A stretch of DNA of 64,000 nt from Hymenobacter sp. YIM 151500-1 (GCF_025979885.1 NZ_CP110139.1:1116001-1180000); one strand, 5' to 3'. Numbered from the stretch's first letter, positions 53,745 to 62,747 are shown. Numbers and translations: made by a program. Notes: generated by a model not told the origin, from the sequence alone.

Positions 53745-54873
53745 ACTCACCACTGACCAGCTGCTCCTCCAGCTCCTGCAACATATCCAGGACCATGTGC
53801 TCGGTGGGGGTGAGCAGGTCGTTTTCGCTGGGGTCGGCGTCGTGGCGGCGGAGGTAGTCGATGAGCTTGTCGGAGTTGAACAGCTCGACCACCTGGGGAT
53901 GAATGTAGTAGCGGGAGCACACGGTGGGCGTGTTGCCCAGGTTTTTGGCCACGTCCTTCACGGCCTGCTTGATGGTTTTGTCTTTCGGGAAATCCGGGTT
54001 TTCGTTCAGAATGGCCTCCAGGCACTCCACCATCTTCACGGTGCCGCCCCAGGTGCGGAAGTCTTTAGCCGACAGCTTCAGCCCCGTCACCTCCTGCAGG
54101 TACTCGTTCACGTCGCCCGATTCCAGCTCGTGGCGGTGGCCGTCGGGAGTGTAGTACTGAAACAGGTGCTGGCCCGGAATTTCCTTACACTTCTGCACCA
54201 GGCGGGCCAGCTTCCGGTCGTGGATGGTAAGGTCGTGGGCCACGCCTTTCTTGCCCACGAAGCTAAAGCGCACGTCACTGCCTTGCACCTGCACGTGCTT
54301 GTCGCGCAGGGTGGTGAGGCCGTAGGTTTTGTTTTTCTTGGCGTACTCCCGGTTGCCGATGCGAATAAACGACTGGTCCATGAGCGTGAGCACCAGGGCC
54401 ATGACTTTGCGCTTGTCGAGGCCGGGGCGGGCCAGGTCCTGGTGCATCTGCCGGCGCAGGTCGGCCAGCTTCTCCCCGAAGGCCCGCAGGCGGCTGAACT
54501 TGGTGAGGCTGCGGGCCTGGTCCCAGGCCGGGTGGTAAAGGTACTGCTTGCGCCCCTTGGCGTCGCGGCCCGTCACTTGCAGGTGGGAGTTGGCCGAGGG
54601 CGAAATCCACACCTCGGTCCAGGCCGGCGGAATCACAAAGCTGCTGATGCGGGCCAGGGTTTTTTCGTCTTCAACTGGCTCCCCTTTAGCCGTGAGGTAC
54701 TGAAAGCTGCCGTCGCGGGTGGGCTGGCGGGTGAGGCCGGGCTTGGTGTCGGCGAGGTAGCGCAGGCCGGCCAGCTCGGCCTGGCGGGCGGGGTCTTTGT
54801 ACAGCTCGTGCGCCTCCGGCAGCGGGGCGAGTTTCTTTTTGCGGGTTTTAGGGCGCGGGGCTAGTGTGCTCAT
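53743..54873 (-). CDS. DNA topoisomerase IB (eukaryote/poxvirus type)
   Basis: 376-aa type IB topoisomerase, relaxing supercoils through a 3'-phosphotyrosine intermediate. N-terminal domain with RYLADTKPGLTRQPTRDG and PPAWTEVWISPSANSHLQ, then the tyrosine recombinase-like catalytic domain: RIGNREYAKKNKTYGLTTL (Arg), KDFRTWGGTVKM (Arg/His region), and the active Tyr in CSRYYIHPQVVELF. Bacterial IB enzymes are common in Bacteroidota and mostly dispensable. ATG at 54873. It converges on the lipoprotein gene across a nested repeat. Confidence 0.93.
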   Translation of the reverse strand: MSTLAPRPKTRKKKLAPLPEAHELYKDPARQAELAGLRYLADTKPGLTRQPTRDGSFQYLTAKGEPVEDEKTLARISSFVIPPAWTEVWISPSANSHLQVTGRDAKGRKQYLYHPAWDQARSLTKFSRLRAFGEKLADLRRQMHQDLARPGLDKRKVMALVLTLMDQSFIRIGNREYAKKNKTYGLTTLRDKHVQVQGSDVRFSFVGKKGVAHDLTIHDRKLARLVQKCKEIPGQHLFQYYTPDGHRHELESGDVNEYLQEVTGLKLSAKDFRTWGGTVKMVECLEAILNENPDFPKDKTIKQAVKDVAKNLGNTPTVCSRYYIHPQVVELFNSDKLIDYLRRHDADPSENDLLTPTEHMVLDMLQELEEQLVSGE

Positions 54874-55535
54874 ACGGAGTGGTGGGCAGCGCGCAATTCG
54901 GGCGCCGTCGTAAGCAGTGCTTTACGGCAAAAGCTCGGCGGAGGGTGCCAAGCCGGGACCGGGCACGGCCCCCCGGCTTCCGCGCAGGCTGCCCCGCTCC
55001 GGTTGCCTTCCGGCCCGAACTAGTTCACTTTCTTAGGTAGCTGGTTTAGGTCTAACCCGAACTAGTTGCCTGAAAAGCGGAATTAGTTTGGGTAGAGCCT
55101 AAACCAATTGCCTAAAAAGGGAAACTGGTTTGGGTTGGACCCAAACCAATTGCTCGAAAAGAGGAATCAGTTGTTCTCTTTCAGCAGTCAGTTGCCCGAA
55201 AAGGAAAACCAGTTGCCCTCTTCAGGCAACTGACTGCCAGAGACAAGCAGTTGGCCCGTACACCCAACTAGTTATGCTTTTTGCATACTCACTTGCCATA
55301 CGCTTTCGGCCTGGGGTCAGGCTGGAGCAGTGGAGCAGCACCTCGGTGGTATGGCTGCGCGTACCGGAGGCCGCAGCATACGATACCCTCTGATTTCTCG
55401 TTTTTTAACGTCTGCGGGCCCTGCGCCGAGCAACTCCGCGCTTCCGGAGACGTACCGGCTTCCGTAGTTTTGGCACCGTTTTTTCAAGGTGGCCACCCAT
55501 TCGCTTTCGCATTTCCCCTTTTCTGTTCTGTTTCT
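54874..55535. other. 662-bp intergenic region
   Basis: Contains no supported gene. It carries the 42-bp degenerate tandem array (55015-55275) and, between 55280 and 55535, a leader to the M48 protease with no clear TTG/TAnnTTTG promoter. The open frames here are short and repeat-derived. Confidence 0.6.
55015..55275. repeat. Degenerate ~42-bp tandem array with internal dyads
   Basis: About six units following the pattern CCYRAACYARTTGCCYGAAA then AGSGGAAYYAGTTTGGGT, for example at 55055, 55098, 55140 and 55186. Each unit contains opposed half-sites AACYAGTTG and AAYYAGTTT, so unit pairs can form hairpins. Units have drifted, and there are no unique spacers as in CRISPR. Confidence 0.75.
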
Positions 55536-56345
55536 ATGCATCGTTTGCTTCGTAAAACCTGGCTGCTCCTAGGCCTGGCCGCTTCCCTGGGCACCGCCGC
55601 TTCCTGCTCCAAAGACGGCGACGGCGTGCTGCTGTTCTCCGTCGAAGACGACAAAGCCCTCGGCGACAAGGTCGCCGCCTCCACCGACTCCACTTTCCGC
55701 GCCAAAGGTCAGCTGGTGGAGCGTTCCGCCAACCCGCGCGCCTACGACTTGCTGGGCCAAATCGTGAACCGCGTGCTGAACTCGGGCCAGTTGCAGTACC
55801 GCAACGAGTTTCCCTGGGATGTCAAGATCATCAAAGACGACCAGATGCAGAATGCCTTTGCCACGCCCGGCGGCCACATTTACGTGTACTCGGGGCTGAT
55901 CAAGTTCCTGGACAACGAAAGCCAGCTGGCCGGGGTGCTGGGCCACGAAATTGCCCACGCCGACCGTCGCCACACCTCCCGCCTGCTGCAAAAGGAGTAC
56001 GGCATCAACGTGCTGCTGAGCCTGCTGCTGGGCGAAAACCGCGGCCAGGTAGTGCAGATTGCCTCCAGCCTGGGCCAGCTTAGCTTCAGCCGCGACTATG
56101 AGCGGGAGGCCGATGAGTATTCGGTTATCTACCTGAACGGCACCAACCACTACCCCTGCGACGGCGCCGCCGGCTTCTTCATCAAGGCCGAGCAGCAGGG
56201 CCAGGCCGCCCCGCCCGAGTTCCTGAGCACCCACCCCAACCCCGGCACCCGCATCCAGGACATCCAAACCAAAGCCGATGCCCTGAACTGCCGCCAGCGC
56301 ACCGCTTCCAGCGACACGTTTAATCAACTGAAGGCGGCGCTGTAG
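55536..56345 (+). CDS. M48-family metalloprotease lipoprotein
   Basis: 269-aa zinc protease. Signal/lipobox MHRLLRKTWLLLGLAASLGT with lipid Cys in AASCSKDG, zinc site HEIAHADRRH in LGHEIAHADRRHTSRLLQ, and the third ligand in EREADEYSV. C-terminal STHPNPGTRIQDI is typical of M48 Loi/YggG-like proteases, thought to handle misfolded envelope proteins. ATG at 55536; the open frame extends upstream through a repeat region and is not used. A second M48 gene lies at 62873-63682. Confidence 0.9.
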   Translation: MHRLLRKTWLLLGLAASLGTAASCSKDGDGVLLFSVEDDKALGDKVAASTDSTFRAKGQLVERSANPRAYDLLGQIVNRVLNSGQLQYRNEFPWDVKIIKDDQMQNAFATPGGHIYVYSGLIKFLDNESQLAGVLGHEIAHADRRHTSRLLQKEYGINVLLSLLLGENRGQVVQIASSLGQLSFSRDYEREADEYSVIYLNGTNHYPCDGAAGFFIKAEQQGQAAPPEFLSTHPNPGTRIQDIQTKADALNCRQRTASSDTFNQLKAAL

Positions 56346-56453
56346 TGAAACTGTTTCTGGATATACACTATACATTTGGGCAAAAGGAGTGGTCCGTTTC
56401 GGACGCTTAAGAGGAGGACGTGCTTCGGCGCGGTGCATCCATCGCCACTCGCT

Positions 56454-56482
56454 AAGGCCAGCCGCTACTGCGACTGGCCTTT
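56454..56482. terminator. Bidirectional terminator between M48 and the PBECR-like gene
   Basis: AAGGCCAG (56454-56461) pairs with CTGGCCTT (56474-56481). The hairpin overlaps the last codons of the PBECR-like gene and can end both transcripts. Confidence 0.75.
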
Positions 56483-56911
56483 TGTTTTGTGGATGGTCTT
56501 AACAGCCAAATACTGACGCCGCTTGCCCGGATGGACGTTCAGTATAACGTTCCCTGATGCAGTAACAAGAACAAACTTCAGGCTGGCAACCTCCTGCCCT
56601 GGTTTTTGCCCGGCGTCATAGATCTGCTGAGGAGCTAGGATGCCTTCTTCAAGAACTAAAAAATCATCTGGTTCAACAGGTATTTGGCCACGCAACCGCT
56701 CCCTGCTTCCTCCATGCTGCTTGATTGTGTGCCGGATAGCTGAGTTATTAATGGTAATCTGGTACTGGTGTACGCTTTTTCCAGTGGCCTCCCAAATAGT
56801 GTCTGATAGCTGCTGTGATACATGACCAAAGGTATACATGCCTTTGTCCTGAGGCCCATCTTGTAAAGCGTATTCTACCAACTCTTGAATGGTTTGGAAC
56901 TCTTGATGCAT
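56465..56911 (-). CDS. PBECR-like (barnase/EndoU/ColicinE5/RelE-fold) nuclease candidate
   Basis: 148-aa protein resembling the phage-Barnase-EndoU-ColicinE5/D-RelE-like nuclease domains (PBECR3 type): QITINNSAIRHTIKQHG, then RGQIPVEPDDFLVLEEGI, and a C-terminal QYLAVKTIHKTKG. BECR proteins are typically RNases of phages, toxins and polymorphic effectors. There is no obvious partner immunity gene. The proposed catalytic His/Lys residues have not been established. GC is lower than in neighbours, which fits horizontal origin. ATG at 56911. Confidence 0.55.
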   Translation of the reverse strand: MHQEFQTIQELVEYALQDGPQDKGMYTFGHVSQQLSDTIWEATGKSVHQYQITINNSAIRHTIKQHGGSRERLRGQIPVEPDDFLVLEEGILAPQQIYDAGQKPGQEVASLKFVLVTASGNVILNVHPGKRRQYLAVKTIHKTKGQSQ

Positions 56912-57058
56912 TTAGTTAAGAAAATCCTATTTCAGAGAAAATAAGGAACACTCTATACCCTTGTTTTCGAGCCATAACTGGCGTATCGCATAGTCGTTGG
57001 CAAAATATCAGCTTTTATTTCTTAGCATCAATTTGCCCTATTGTCGCGTATTTGCCGC

Positions 57059-58222
57059 ATGTCTTCTCTCCTCGATAAACTCAACAGCTGGGCCGAGCGG
57101 GCCGACGAGCTGCTCACCCGCGGCCGGGCCCGGCTGGGGCTGCTGCACCCCTTGCAGCTGGTACCCTACCGCAGCTACGGCACTGCCAGCCGCCTGTACG
57201 TGAAAGGACGCCTCCTCACCGATAGAGGAGTGCAGGAGCCCGCGGCCGATGCCTCGCGCTGGCAAAATCTGCTGAACATGTACCGGCGCTTCGACAGCAA
57301 TGAAATCAGCGGGGCCGAGCTGCGCGTGCGCCCCGCCGACGGCACCGATCACACCGTGGTGACTGACGAGGAAGGCTACTTCACGCTCAACCTCCAGCCC
57401 CGGCAGCTGCCCGAGCCCATTGACTACCTCTGGTACCCCGTGGAAGTACTGGTGCAGCAAACTCCCCCACCCCTGCCCGCGCCGGCCGGGCTCAGCGGGC
57501 AGGCTCTGGTGCTCATCCCGCCCCCCGACGCCGAGTACGGCATCATCTCCGACCTCGACGACACCGTTATCCAGACCTCGGCTACCGACCTGCTGCGCAT
57601 GGCCCGCATCGTGCTGCTGCGTAATGCCCGCTCCCGTCTGCCGTTTAAGGGTGTGGCCGAGTTCTACCGCCAGCTCCAGCTGGGCCGCAACGGCAAGCGC
57701 AACAACCCGTTTTTCTACGTCAGCTCCTCGCCCTGGAACCTGTACGATTTGCTGGAAGACTTTCTCCAGCTGAACGATATCCCGCCCGGCCCCCTGCTGC
57801 TGCGCGACATGACCCTGAAACGCAAGCAGACCGGCGACGCCTCCGAGCACCACGGCCACAAGCTCCGGGAAATCGAAAACCTGCTACTCACCTATCCCAC
57901 CCTGCCCTTTGTGCTTATCGGCGACTCGGGCCAGGAAGACGCCAACATCTACCGCGAAGTAGTGCGCCGCCACCCCGGCCGCATCCTGGCCATCTACATC
58001 CGCGACGTGCTGCGCCCCGACCGGGCTGTGCTGGTAGAACAGGTATCGGAGGACCTACGCGACGACAAGGTGGAGATGCTGCTGGTGCAAGACACCGTGC
58101 AAGCCGCCGAGCATGCCGCCCGCACTGGCCTCATCTTCCAGGAAGCCATTCCGGCCGTAGAAGAGGACAAACGGAAGGATGAGACGGCGGAGGAGAGTGA
58201 TGAGGTAATGGGTAACAGGTGA
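57059..58222 (+). CDS. App1-like phosphatidate phosphatase (DUF2183)
   Basis: 387-aa protein with an N-terminal beta-rich domain (LYVKGRLLTDRGVQEP) and a HAD-type phosphatase domain: nucleophile motif SDLDDTVIQTSA, then FFYVSSSPWNLYDLLEDF, the Lys in DMTLKRKQTGD, and motif IV in LIGDSGQEDANIY. App1 dephosphorylates phosphatidate and related lipids; substrate here is unconfirmed. ATG at 57059. The last codons (about 370-387) enter the following repeat element. Confidence 0.88.
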   Translation: MSSLLDKLNSWAERADELLTRGRARLGLLHPLQLVPYRSYGTASRLYVKGRLLTDRGVQEPAADASRWQNLLNMYRRFDSNEISGAELRVRPADGTDHTVVTDEEGYFTLNLQPRQLPEPIDYLWYPVEVLVQQTPPPLPAPAGLSGQALVLIPPPDAEYGIISDLDDTVIQTSATDLLRMARIVLLRNARSRLPFKGVAEFYRQLQLGRNGKRNNPFFYVSSSPWNLYDLLEDFLQLNDIPPGPLLLRDMTLKRKQTGDASEHHGHKLREIENLLLTYPTLPFVLIGDSGQEDANIYREVVRRHPGRILAIYIRDVLRPDRAVLVEQVSEDLRDDKVEMLLVQDTVQAAEHAARTGLIFQEAIPAVEEDKRKDETAEESDEVMGNR

Positions 58223-58434
58223 CAGGTAACAGGTGACAAGTGGACCGTCCTGCTGAGCGCAGCGCAGCGGAGTCGAAGCATCTCTCCCGCTGGCTAATTC
58301 TAATCATCAGCAACGAAGCACCCATTTGCAACGAAGCGGGAGAGATGCTTCGACTCCGCTGCGCTGCGCTCAGCATGACGGTCACCTGTCACTTGTCACT
58401 ATTCACCTCCTCACCCCAACCCCTCCTCACCTCA
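58205..58434. repeat. Nested inverted repeat with 49-bp arms between convergent genes
   Basis: Inner arms 58243-58291 (GACCGTCCTGCTGAGCGCAG...) and 58335-58383 match at 48 of 49 positions. Outside them, periodic AACAGGTGACAGGTAACAGG (from about 58211) faces CCTGTCACTTGTCACTATTC (58384-). The outer left part contains the App1 stop and the right part abuts the DUF4440 stop. Same core as the elements at 26904 and 50000. Confidence 0.9.
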
Positions 58435-58881
58435 ACTCGAATGGTCGGCGACGATAACCCAGCGGCCGTTGATACGACGGAAGATGAGCAGGAAATGGCC
58501 TTGCAGGTCGCCCTGGGTGGGGCGGGCCAGGTGCCAGCGGCCGATAACGTGCGCGGCATCAGGGCTTAACGGCTGAATGCGCAGGCCCGTGAAGTCCAGC
58601 TGGCCCATGGCGGCGGGGCTGGGGTAGCTGCGGCGGTAGTTGTCGAGGGTAGGTTGCCAGCCGTAGGTAAGTCCGCTTTTGCCAATAAACACCAGGGAGT
58701 CGCTCTGCCAGTAGCCCTGCATGAAGCCGGCCACGTCGCCGCGGTTCCAGGCGGCCGTTTGGATGGCCAGCACCTGCGCTATGTCGCGGCGCGTGGCGGC
58801 TGGGTCGGCGGCTTGCGGACGGGCCGGGGCGCAGGCCGCTAGGGCGGCTGGGAGTAGTAGAAGTAGAGCCGGACGTTTCAT
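58432..58881 (-). CDS. NTF2-like (DUF4440) lipoprotein
   Basis: 149-aa protein with lipobox MKRPALLLLLPAALAACAP (lipid Cys 17) and a SnoaL/DUF4440 fold: VLAIQTAAWNRGDVAGFMQG, WQPTLDNYRRSYP, RWHLARPTQGDLQGHF and a final IVADHSS. The fold gives a small cavity; members have various or no known catalysis. The same fold type ends the hydrolase at 10262-11971. ATG at 58881. Confidence 0.8.
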   Translation of the reverse strand: MKRPALLLLLPAALAACAPARPQAADPAATRRDIAQVLAIQTAAWNRGDVAGFMQGYWQSDSLVFIGKSGLTYGWQPTLDNYRRSYPSPAAMGQLDFTGLRIQPLSPDAAHVIGRWHLARPTQGDLQGHFLLIFRRINGRWVIVADHSS

Positions 58882-58999
58882 GCCGGAAGATAGACGCTGC
58901 CAGAATATTCCGAAGCCAAAGGCATTGGAAAGGCTATTTCAGGCCAGGTGAGCTATTTGCCTTGCTAAAGTCTAAATCGGCAAGCCGACTGTTGGCGTT

Positions 59000-59749
59000 C
59001 TACTGCTCCAGCAATGCCCGCACGTAGGCCGTGCCGCCCAGGCGGCGCATGTTGCGCAGCACGCGGCGCTGCTTGGCGCGGGCTTGGGGACCGGGGCTAC
59101 CGGCCTGAAACTTCAGCGGGTTGGGCAGCACGGCGGCCAGCAGCGCGGCCTGGGCGGAGGTGAGCTTGCGGGCCGGGCGGCCAAAGTGCTTCTGCGCCGC
59201 GGCCTCGGCTCCGAAAACACAGTCTCCCATTTCAGCCACGTTCAGGTACACTTCCATGATGCGGCGCTTGTCCCAGAGCAGCTCGATGAGCACCGTGAAG
59301 TAGGCTTCGGCGGCCTTGCGCAGGTAGCTGCGGCCCTGCCACAGAAACACGTTCTTAGCCACTTGCTGCGTGATGGTGCTGCCCCCGCGGATGGGTCCGT
59401 CGCCGCCGAAGTTATGCTTGGCCGCCTTCCACATGGCCTCGGTGTCGAAGCCGCGGTGGATGAGGAAGCGCTGGTCTTCGGCCGCTACCAGCGCCAGCGG
59501 CAGCTGCGGCGACACCTCGTCCAGGTGCACGAAGCTGTAGTGAATGCGGCGCGAGGCGCCTTCGGGCAGCAGGCCGCCGTAACTGGCTTGCGGGCGGTGG
59601 CTGCGGCGCTCCAGCATCAGCCAGGTGGCGGGCGGCGACACCCAGCGGTACACCAGCACCCAGGCCACCGACGTCAGAAACAGGGCGGCGGCCACCTGAA
59701 GCGCCACTTGCCCGGCGCGGCGGGCGGCTTGCCTGTAGTCAATCCCCAT
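59000..59749 (-). CDS. mtgA: Monofunctional peptidoglycan transglycosylase
   Basis: 249-aa GT51 glycosyltransferase polymerising lipid II into glycan strands. N-terminal membrane anchor (VALQVAAALFLTSVAWVLVYRW), then catalytic Glu in VAAEDQRFLIHRGFD, GGSTITQQVAKNVFLWQGRS, the second Glu in KRRIMEVYLNVAEMGDCVFGAEAAA, and ALLAAVLPNPLKFQ. Length and motifs fit MtgA rather than a bifunctional PBP. ATG at 59749. Confidence 0.95.
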   Translation of the reverse strand: MGIDYRQAARRAGQVALQVAAALFLTSVAWVLVYRWVSPPATWLMLERRSHRPQASYGGLLPEGASRRIHYSFVHLDEVSPQLPLALVAAEDQRFLIHRGFDTEAMWKAAKHNFGGDGPIRGGSTITQQVAKNVFLWQGRSYLRKAAEAYFTVLIELLWDKRRIMEVYLNVAEMGDCVFGAEAAAQKHFGRPARKLTSAQAALLAAVLPNPLKFQAGSPGPQARAKQRRVLRNMRRLGGTAYVRALLEQ

Positions 59750-59874
59750 CAGCTCGGGCCTGTTCGTATGGAAAGGTAAAAAGGATGATTCGGGGCAAAA
59801 GTAGCGGATTTTTCAGCTGGCTTCTGCCCTTTTCTTCCTCGTTCGGCCGTACATTATCGGCTCCTCTCGGTTGT

Positions 59875-60516
59875 ATGCCTATGACTCGCTTGCTTGCCCT
59901 GTTTCCGCTGAACCTGGTGGTGTACCCCGACGAAAAGCTTAATCTGCACATCTTCGAGCCCCGCTACCGCCAGCTCGTGCACGACTGCCTGGCCGAGGGC
60001 ATTACGTTTGGCATTCCGCCCTTCGTGCAGAACGCCGTGAGCCCCATCGGCACTGAAATGCGCCTGGTGGCCGTGGAGAAAACCTACCCCAACGGCGAAA
60101 TGGACATCCGGACCCAGGCCCTGGGCCGGGTCGGCCTGCGCACTTTCTACCGGCAGGCACCGGGCAAGCTCTACGCCGGCGCCGACGTGGAAGACCTGCC
60201 CGACGACCCCGCCGGCGACGCGCTGCTGCACGCCCACATCCGGGAATTGGTGGAGCGGCTCTACGACCTGCTGGGTTTGCGCCGCCTGCTGCTGGAGCTG
60301 CCGCCCAACTTCCGCGTCTACGACGTGGCCCACCACCTGGGCCTGAGCACCGAGCAGGAATACCAGGTGCTGGAGACTTCCTCGGAGGCCGAGCGGCAGC
60401 AGCTGGTGCTCAGCCATCTGGAGCAGGTGCTGCCCGTGCTGCAGGAAACCGAGCGGCTCAAGGAGCGGGTGCGGCTTAACGGCCATTTTAAGAACCTGAC
60501 GCCGCCTAACTTCTAA
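59875..60516 (+). CDS. Lon N-terminal (LON substrate-binding) domain protein
   Basis: 213-aa protein corresponding to the LON-N/PUA-like domain only: ALFPLNLVVYPDEKLNLHIF then EPRYRQLVHDCLAEG, typical of stand-alone bacterial LON-N proteins. No ATPase or protease domain. It probably binds unfolded or specific protein segments. Starts at ATG 59875 (alternative ATG 59881); upstream residues of the longer frame are not conserved-looking. Confidence 0.88.
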   Translation: MPMTRLLALFPLNLVVYPDEKLNLHIFEPRYRQLVHDCLAEGITFGIPPFVQNAVSPIGTEMRLVAVEKTYPNGEMDIRTQALGRVGLRTFYRQAPGKLYAGADVEDLPDDPAGDALLHAHIRELVERLYDLLGLRRLLLELPPNFRVYDVAHHLGLSTEQEYQVLETSSEAERQQLVLSHLEQVLPVLQETERLKERVRLNGHFKNLTPPNF

Positions 60517-60623
60517 TGCCGGGCAGCTCCTTCTGCCGCGCCCGCCTCAGCCGGCCGAGGCCGTTAACCGCCGCTGTGCTTCGGTTTGCGTACTACACTC
60601 ACCTTTCCTTTTGCGCCTGACCT

Positions 60624-61853
60624 GTGGCTGATTCATCGTTGCTTATCTACCTGCTGGCGGCCGGCGCGGCCCTGCTCACGGCCTGGCTGCTGCGGCGCTA
60701 CTGGCAGGAGCGGCAGTACCGGCGGCAGCCCTACGTGGCCCCGGCCCACGCCCGCTGGGCCGAGCAGCCGCCCCCCGCTGCCCCGCCCCGCCACCGCGTG
60801 GCCCTGCTCGGCGACCCCGGCGCCGTGGCCACCGATGGCGCCGACCCGGTGCTACAGCTGCTGGCGCAGTGGCAGCACGAAACCGGCCCCGACGGCACCG
60901 TGGTGCTGCTCGGCGACAACGTGTACCCCACCGGCCTGCCCCTGCCCGGCCACCCCGGCCGCCCGGCCGCCGAAGCCCGGTTTAAGGCCCAGCTGGATGT
61001 GCTGCGGCAGTTTCCGGGCCGGGTGGTGTTCCTGAGCGGCAACCACGACTGGAACAAGGGCCGCCCCGATGGCTGGGAATACCTGCGCCAGCAGGAAGCC
61101 TTCGTGCGGGAGCACCTGCCCACGGCTCACTACCTGCCCCCCGACGGCACGCCCGGCCCCGCAAGCCTGCAATTGGCCGAAGGGCTGCTGCTGGTGGTGC
61201 TGAACACCCAGTGGTGGGTGCAGCGCGGCCCCCGCCCCGCCTCCGACCCCAAGGAGCCCCTGCGCCAGCTCTGGAACCTGCTCGATGCCAACCGCCACCA
61301 GCAGATCCTAGTGGCCGGACACCACCCGCTGTACTCCAATGCTATTCACGGGGGCAAGTTCACGGCCAAGCAGCACGTGTTTCCGCTGACTACCATCCAC
61401 AAGCAGGCCTACGTGCCCCTGCCCCTGGTGGGCTCCCTGCTGCCCCTGTACCGCAAGCTGGTGGGGGCCGCCGAGGATATGGCTTACCCGCCCTACCGCA
61501 AGCTGCGGCGGCGCCTGCTGCGGGTGCTGCACCAGTTTCCCAACATCATCTACGCCGCCGGCCACGACCACAACCTGCAATATTTTCACTACCGCGGCGG
61601 GCACTACCTGGTGAGCGGGGCGGGCAGCAAAACGGCCTTTGTGCAGAAGGGTGGCCGGGCTACGTTTGTGCACGAGCACAAAGGCTTTTTCAGCCTCGAC
61701 TTTTATGCAGGCACCGACGTATGGCTCCGGGCCCTGGAACCAGGCGCGGAGACTGGCAGCGGGTCCGAAGTTTTTCGGCTGAAACTGCCCAACACCACCC
61801 AGCTGGCCCCAGCCCCCACCTCAGCGGGCGGCCGGGGGCACCAGCACCCGTAG
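60624..61853 (+). CDS. Membrane-anchored calcineurin-like metallophosphoesterase
   Basis: 409-aa protein with an N-terminal membrane segment (LLIYLLAAGAALLTAWLL) and a metallophosphoesterase domain: LLGDNVYPTG, LSGNHDWNKG, VAGHHPLYSN and AAGHDHNLQYFH metal-binding motifs. It may cleave a phosphoester or pyrophosphate at the membrane face; substrate unknown. Start is GTG at 60624. Its last 33 bp overlap the convergent lipid kinase gene, so the two ends are antisense. Confidence 0.85.
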   Translation: MADSSLLIYLLAAGAALLTAWLLRRYWQERQYRRQPYVAPAHARWAEQPPPAAPPRHRVALLGDPGAVATDGADPVLQLLAQWQHETGPDGTVVLLGDNVYPTGLPLPGHPGRPAAEARFKAQLDVLRQFPGRVVFLSGNHDWNKGRPDGWEYLRQQEAFVREHLPTAHYLPPDGTPGPASLQLAEGLLLVVLNTQWWVQRGPRPASDPKEPLRQLWNLLDANRHQQILVAGHHPLYSNAIHGGKFTAKQHVFPLTTIHKQAYVPLPLVGSLLPLYRKLVGAAEDMAYPPYRKLRRRLLRVLHQFPNIIYAAGHDHNLQYFHYRGGHYLVSGAGSKTAFVQKGGRATFVHEHKGFFSLDFYAGTDVWLRALEPGAETGSGSEVFRLKLPNTTQLAPAPTSAGGRGHQHP

Positions 61854-62747
61854 GCTGCGCGGGGCTATGCTAACCTCAACCGGGGCGGGCAGGTGGTACG
61901 GCTCGCCATCTACCTGTACCAGCACCTCGGGCTGGCCGGGCACCGTGATGCGCGCCCAGCGGCAGCGCAGGCGGCGGGTATAGTCGGAACGGTCGAAGCC
62001 GCTGGTGTAGAGGCGGTACAGGATGCCGGGCGCCGCTGTGCCGGGGAAGGGCTCAATCACGCAGATTTCAAACTGCCCGTCGTCCAGCTGGCTGTCGGGG
62101 TTGATGATGACGTTGCTGCCGAAGGTGGCGGCGTTGGCAATGGTCAGCATAAACGCCGCGCCCTCCCAGGTTTCGGCGTCGGTTTCCACGTGGTAGGTGG
62201 CTGGCGAGTAGCTCAGGTAGGTTTGGGTGGCAATGCGCACGTACGCGGCCGGGCCGCGCACCTTGCCCTGGTCAAACTCCTCTACTACCACGGCATTGAA
62301 GCCCAAATCAGCCAGGTGAGCCGAAAACTTACCGCCCACGCGCAGGGTGTCAATTACCCGCACCTCATGCTCCCAAACCAGCCGCAGGGCCTCTTCTACT
62401 TCCTGCGGAATGCCCAGGTCCTTGGATAAGCCGTTGCCGGAGCCCAGCGGCAGAATGCCCAGCGGAATCGGGCTGCCCACCAGGGCCTCGGCTACCAGGC
62501 TGGCCGTACCGTCGCCGCCCGCGGCAAAAGCGGCATCGGGTGGCCGCTGTTGCAGGGCGGCCCGTAATTCGCCCAGGTCGTCGTGGCCGCAGGTGTGGTG
62601 GAAGCGGGCCGTGCGGCCATGTTCGGTACAATAGCGGCTGATGGTTTCTTCCAGCTTGGTCTTGTCAATGTCGCCCGACACCGGATTGAGCACGAACAGG
62701 ATGTCGCGCAGCAGCAATTCGGGGGAAGATGTGGCAGCAGCCGTCAT
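61821..62747 (-). CDS. YegS/DGK-type lipid kinase
   Basis: 308-aa kinase of the diacylglycerol/YegS/BmrU family: N-terminal ILFVLNPVSG, the ATP-site GGDGTASLVAEALVG and IPLGILPLGSGNGLSKDLGI, then a C-terminal beta-rich half. It phosphorylates diacylglycerol, sphingoid bases or related lipids; as this organism makes sphingolipids (spt at 15722), a sphingoid substrate is possible. ATG at 62747 is preferred over GTG 62753. It overlaps the phosphoesterase 3' end by 33 bp. Confidence 0.88.
   Translation of the reverse strand: MTAAATSSPELLLRDILFVLNPVSGDIDKTKLEETISRYCTEHGRTARFHHTCGHDDLGELRAALQQRPPDAAFAAGGDGTASLVAEALVGSPIPLGILPLGSGNGLSKDLGIPQEVEEALRLVWEHEVRVIDTLRVGGKFSAHLADLGFNAVVVEEFDQGKVRGPAAYVRIATQTYLSYSPATYHVETDAETWEGAAFMLTIANAATFGSNVIINPDSQLDDGQFEICVIEPFPGTAAPGILYRLYTSGFDRSDYTRRLRCRWARITVPGQPEVLVQVDGEPYHLPAPVEVSIAPRSLRVLVPPAAR

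Noticed and set aside
55015..55275. CRISPR array
   Set aside because: Units are diverged along their whole length and there are no constant repeats separated by unique spacers; no cas genes are nearby.
55130..55393. 87-aa open frame with several Cys
   Set aside because: It is the translation of the 42-bp tandem repeats, with no start context or homology.
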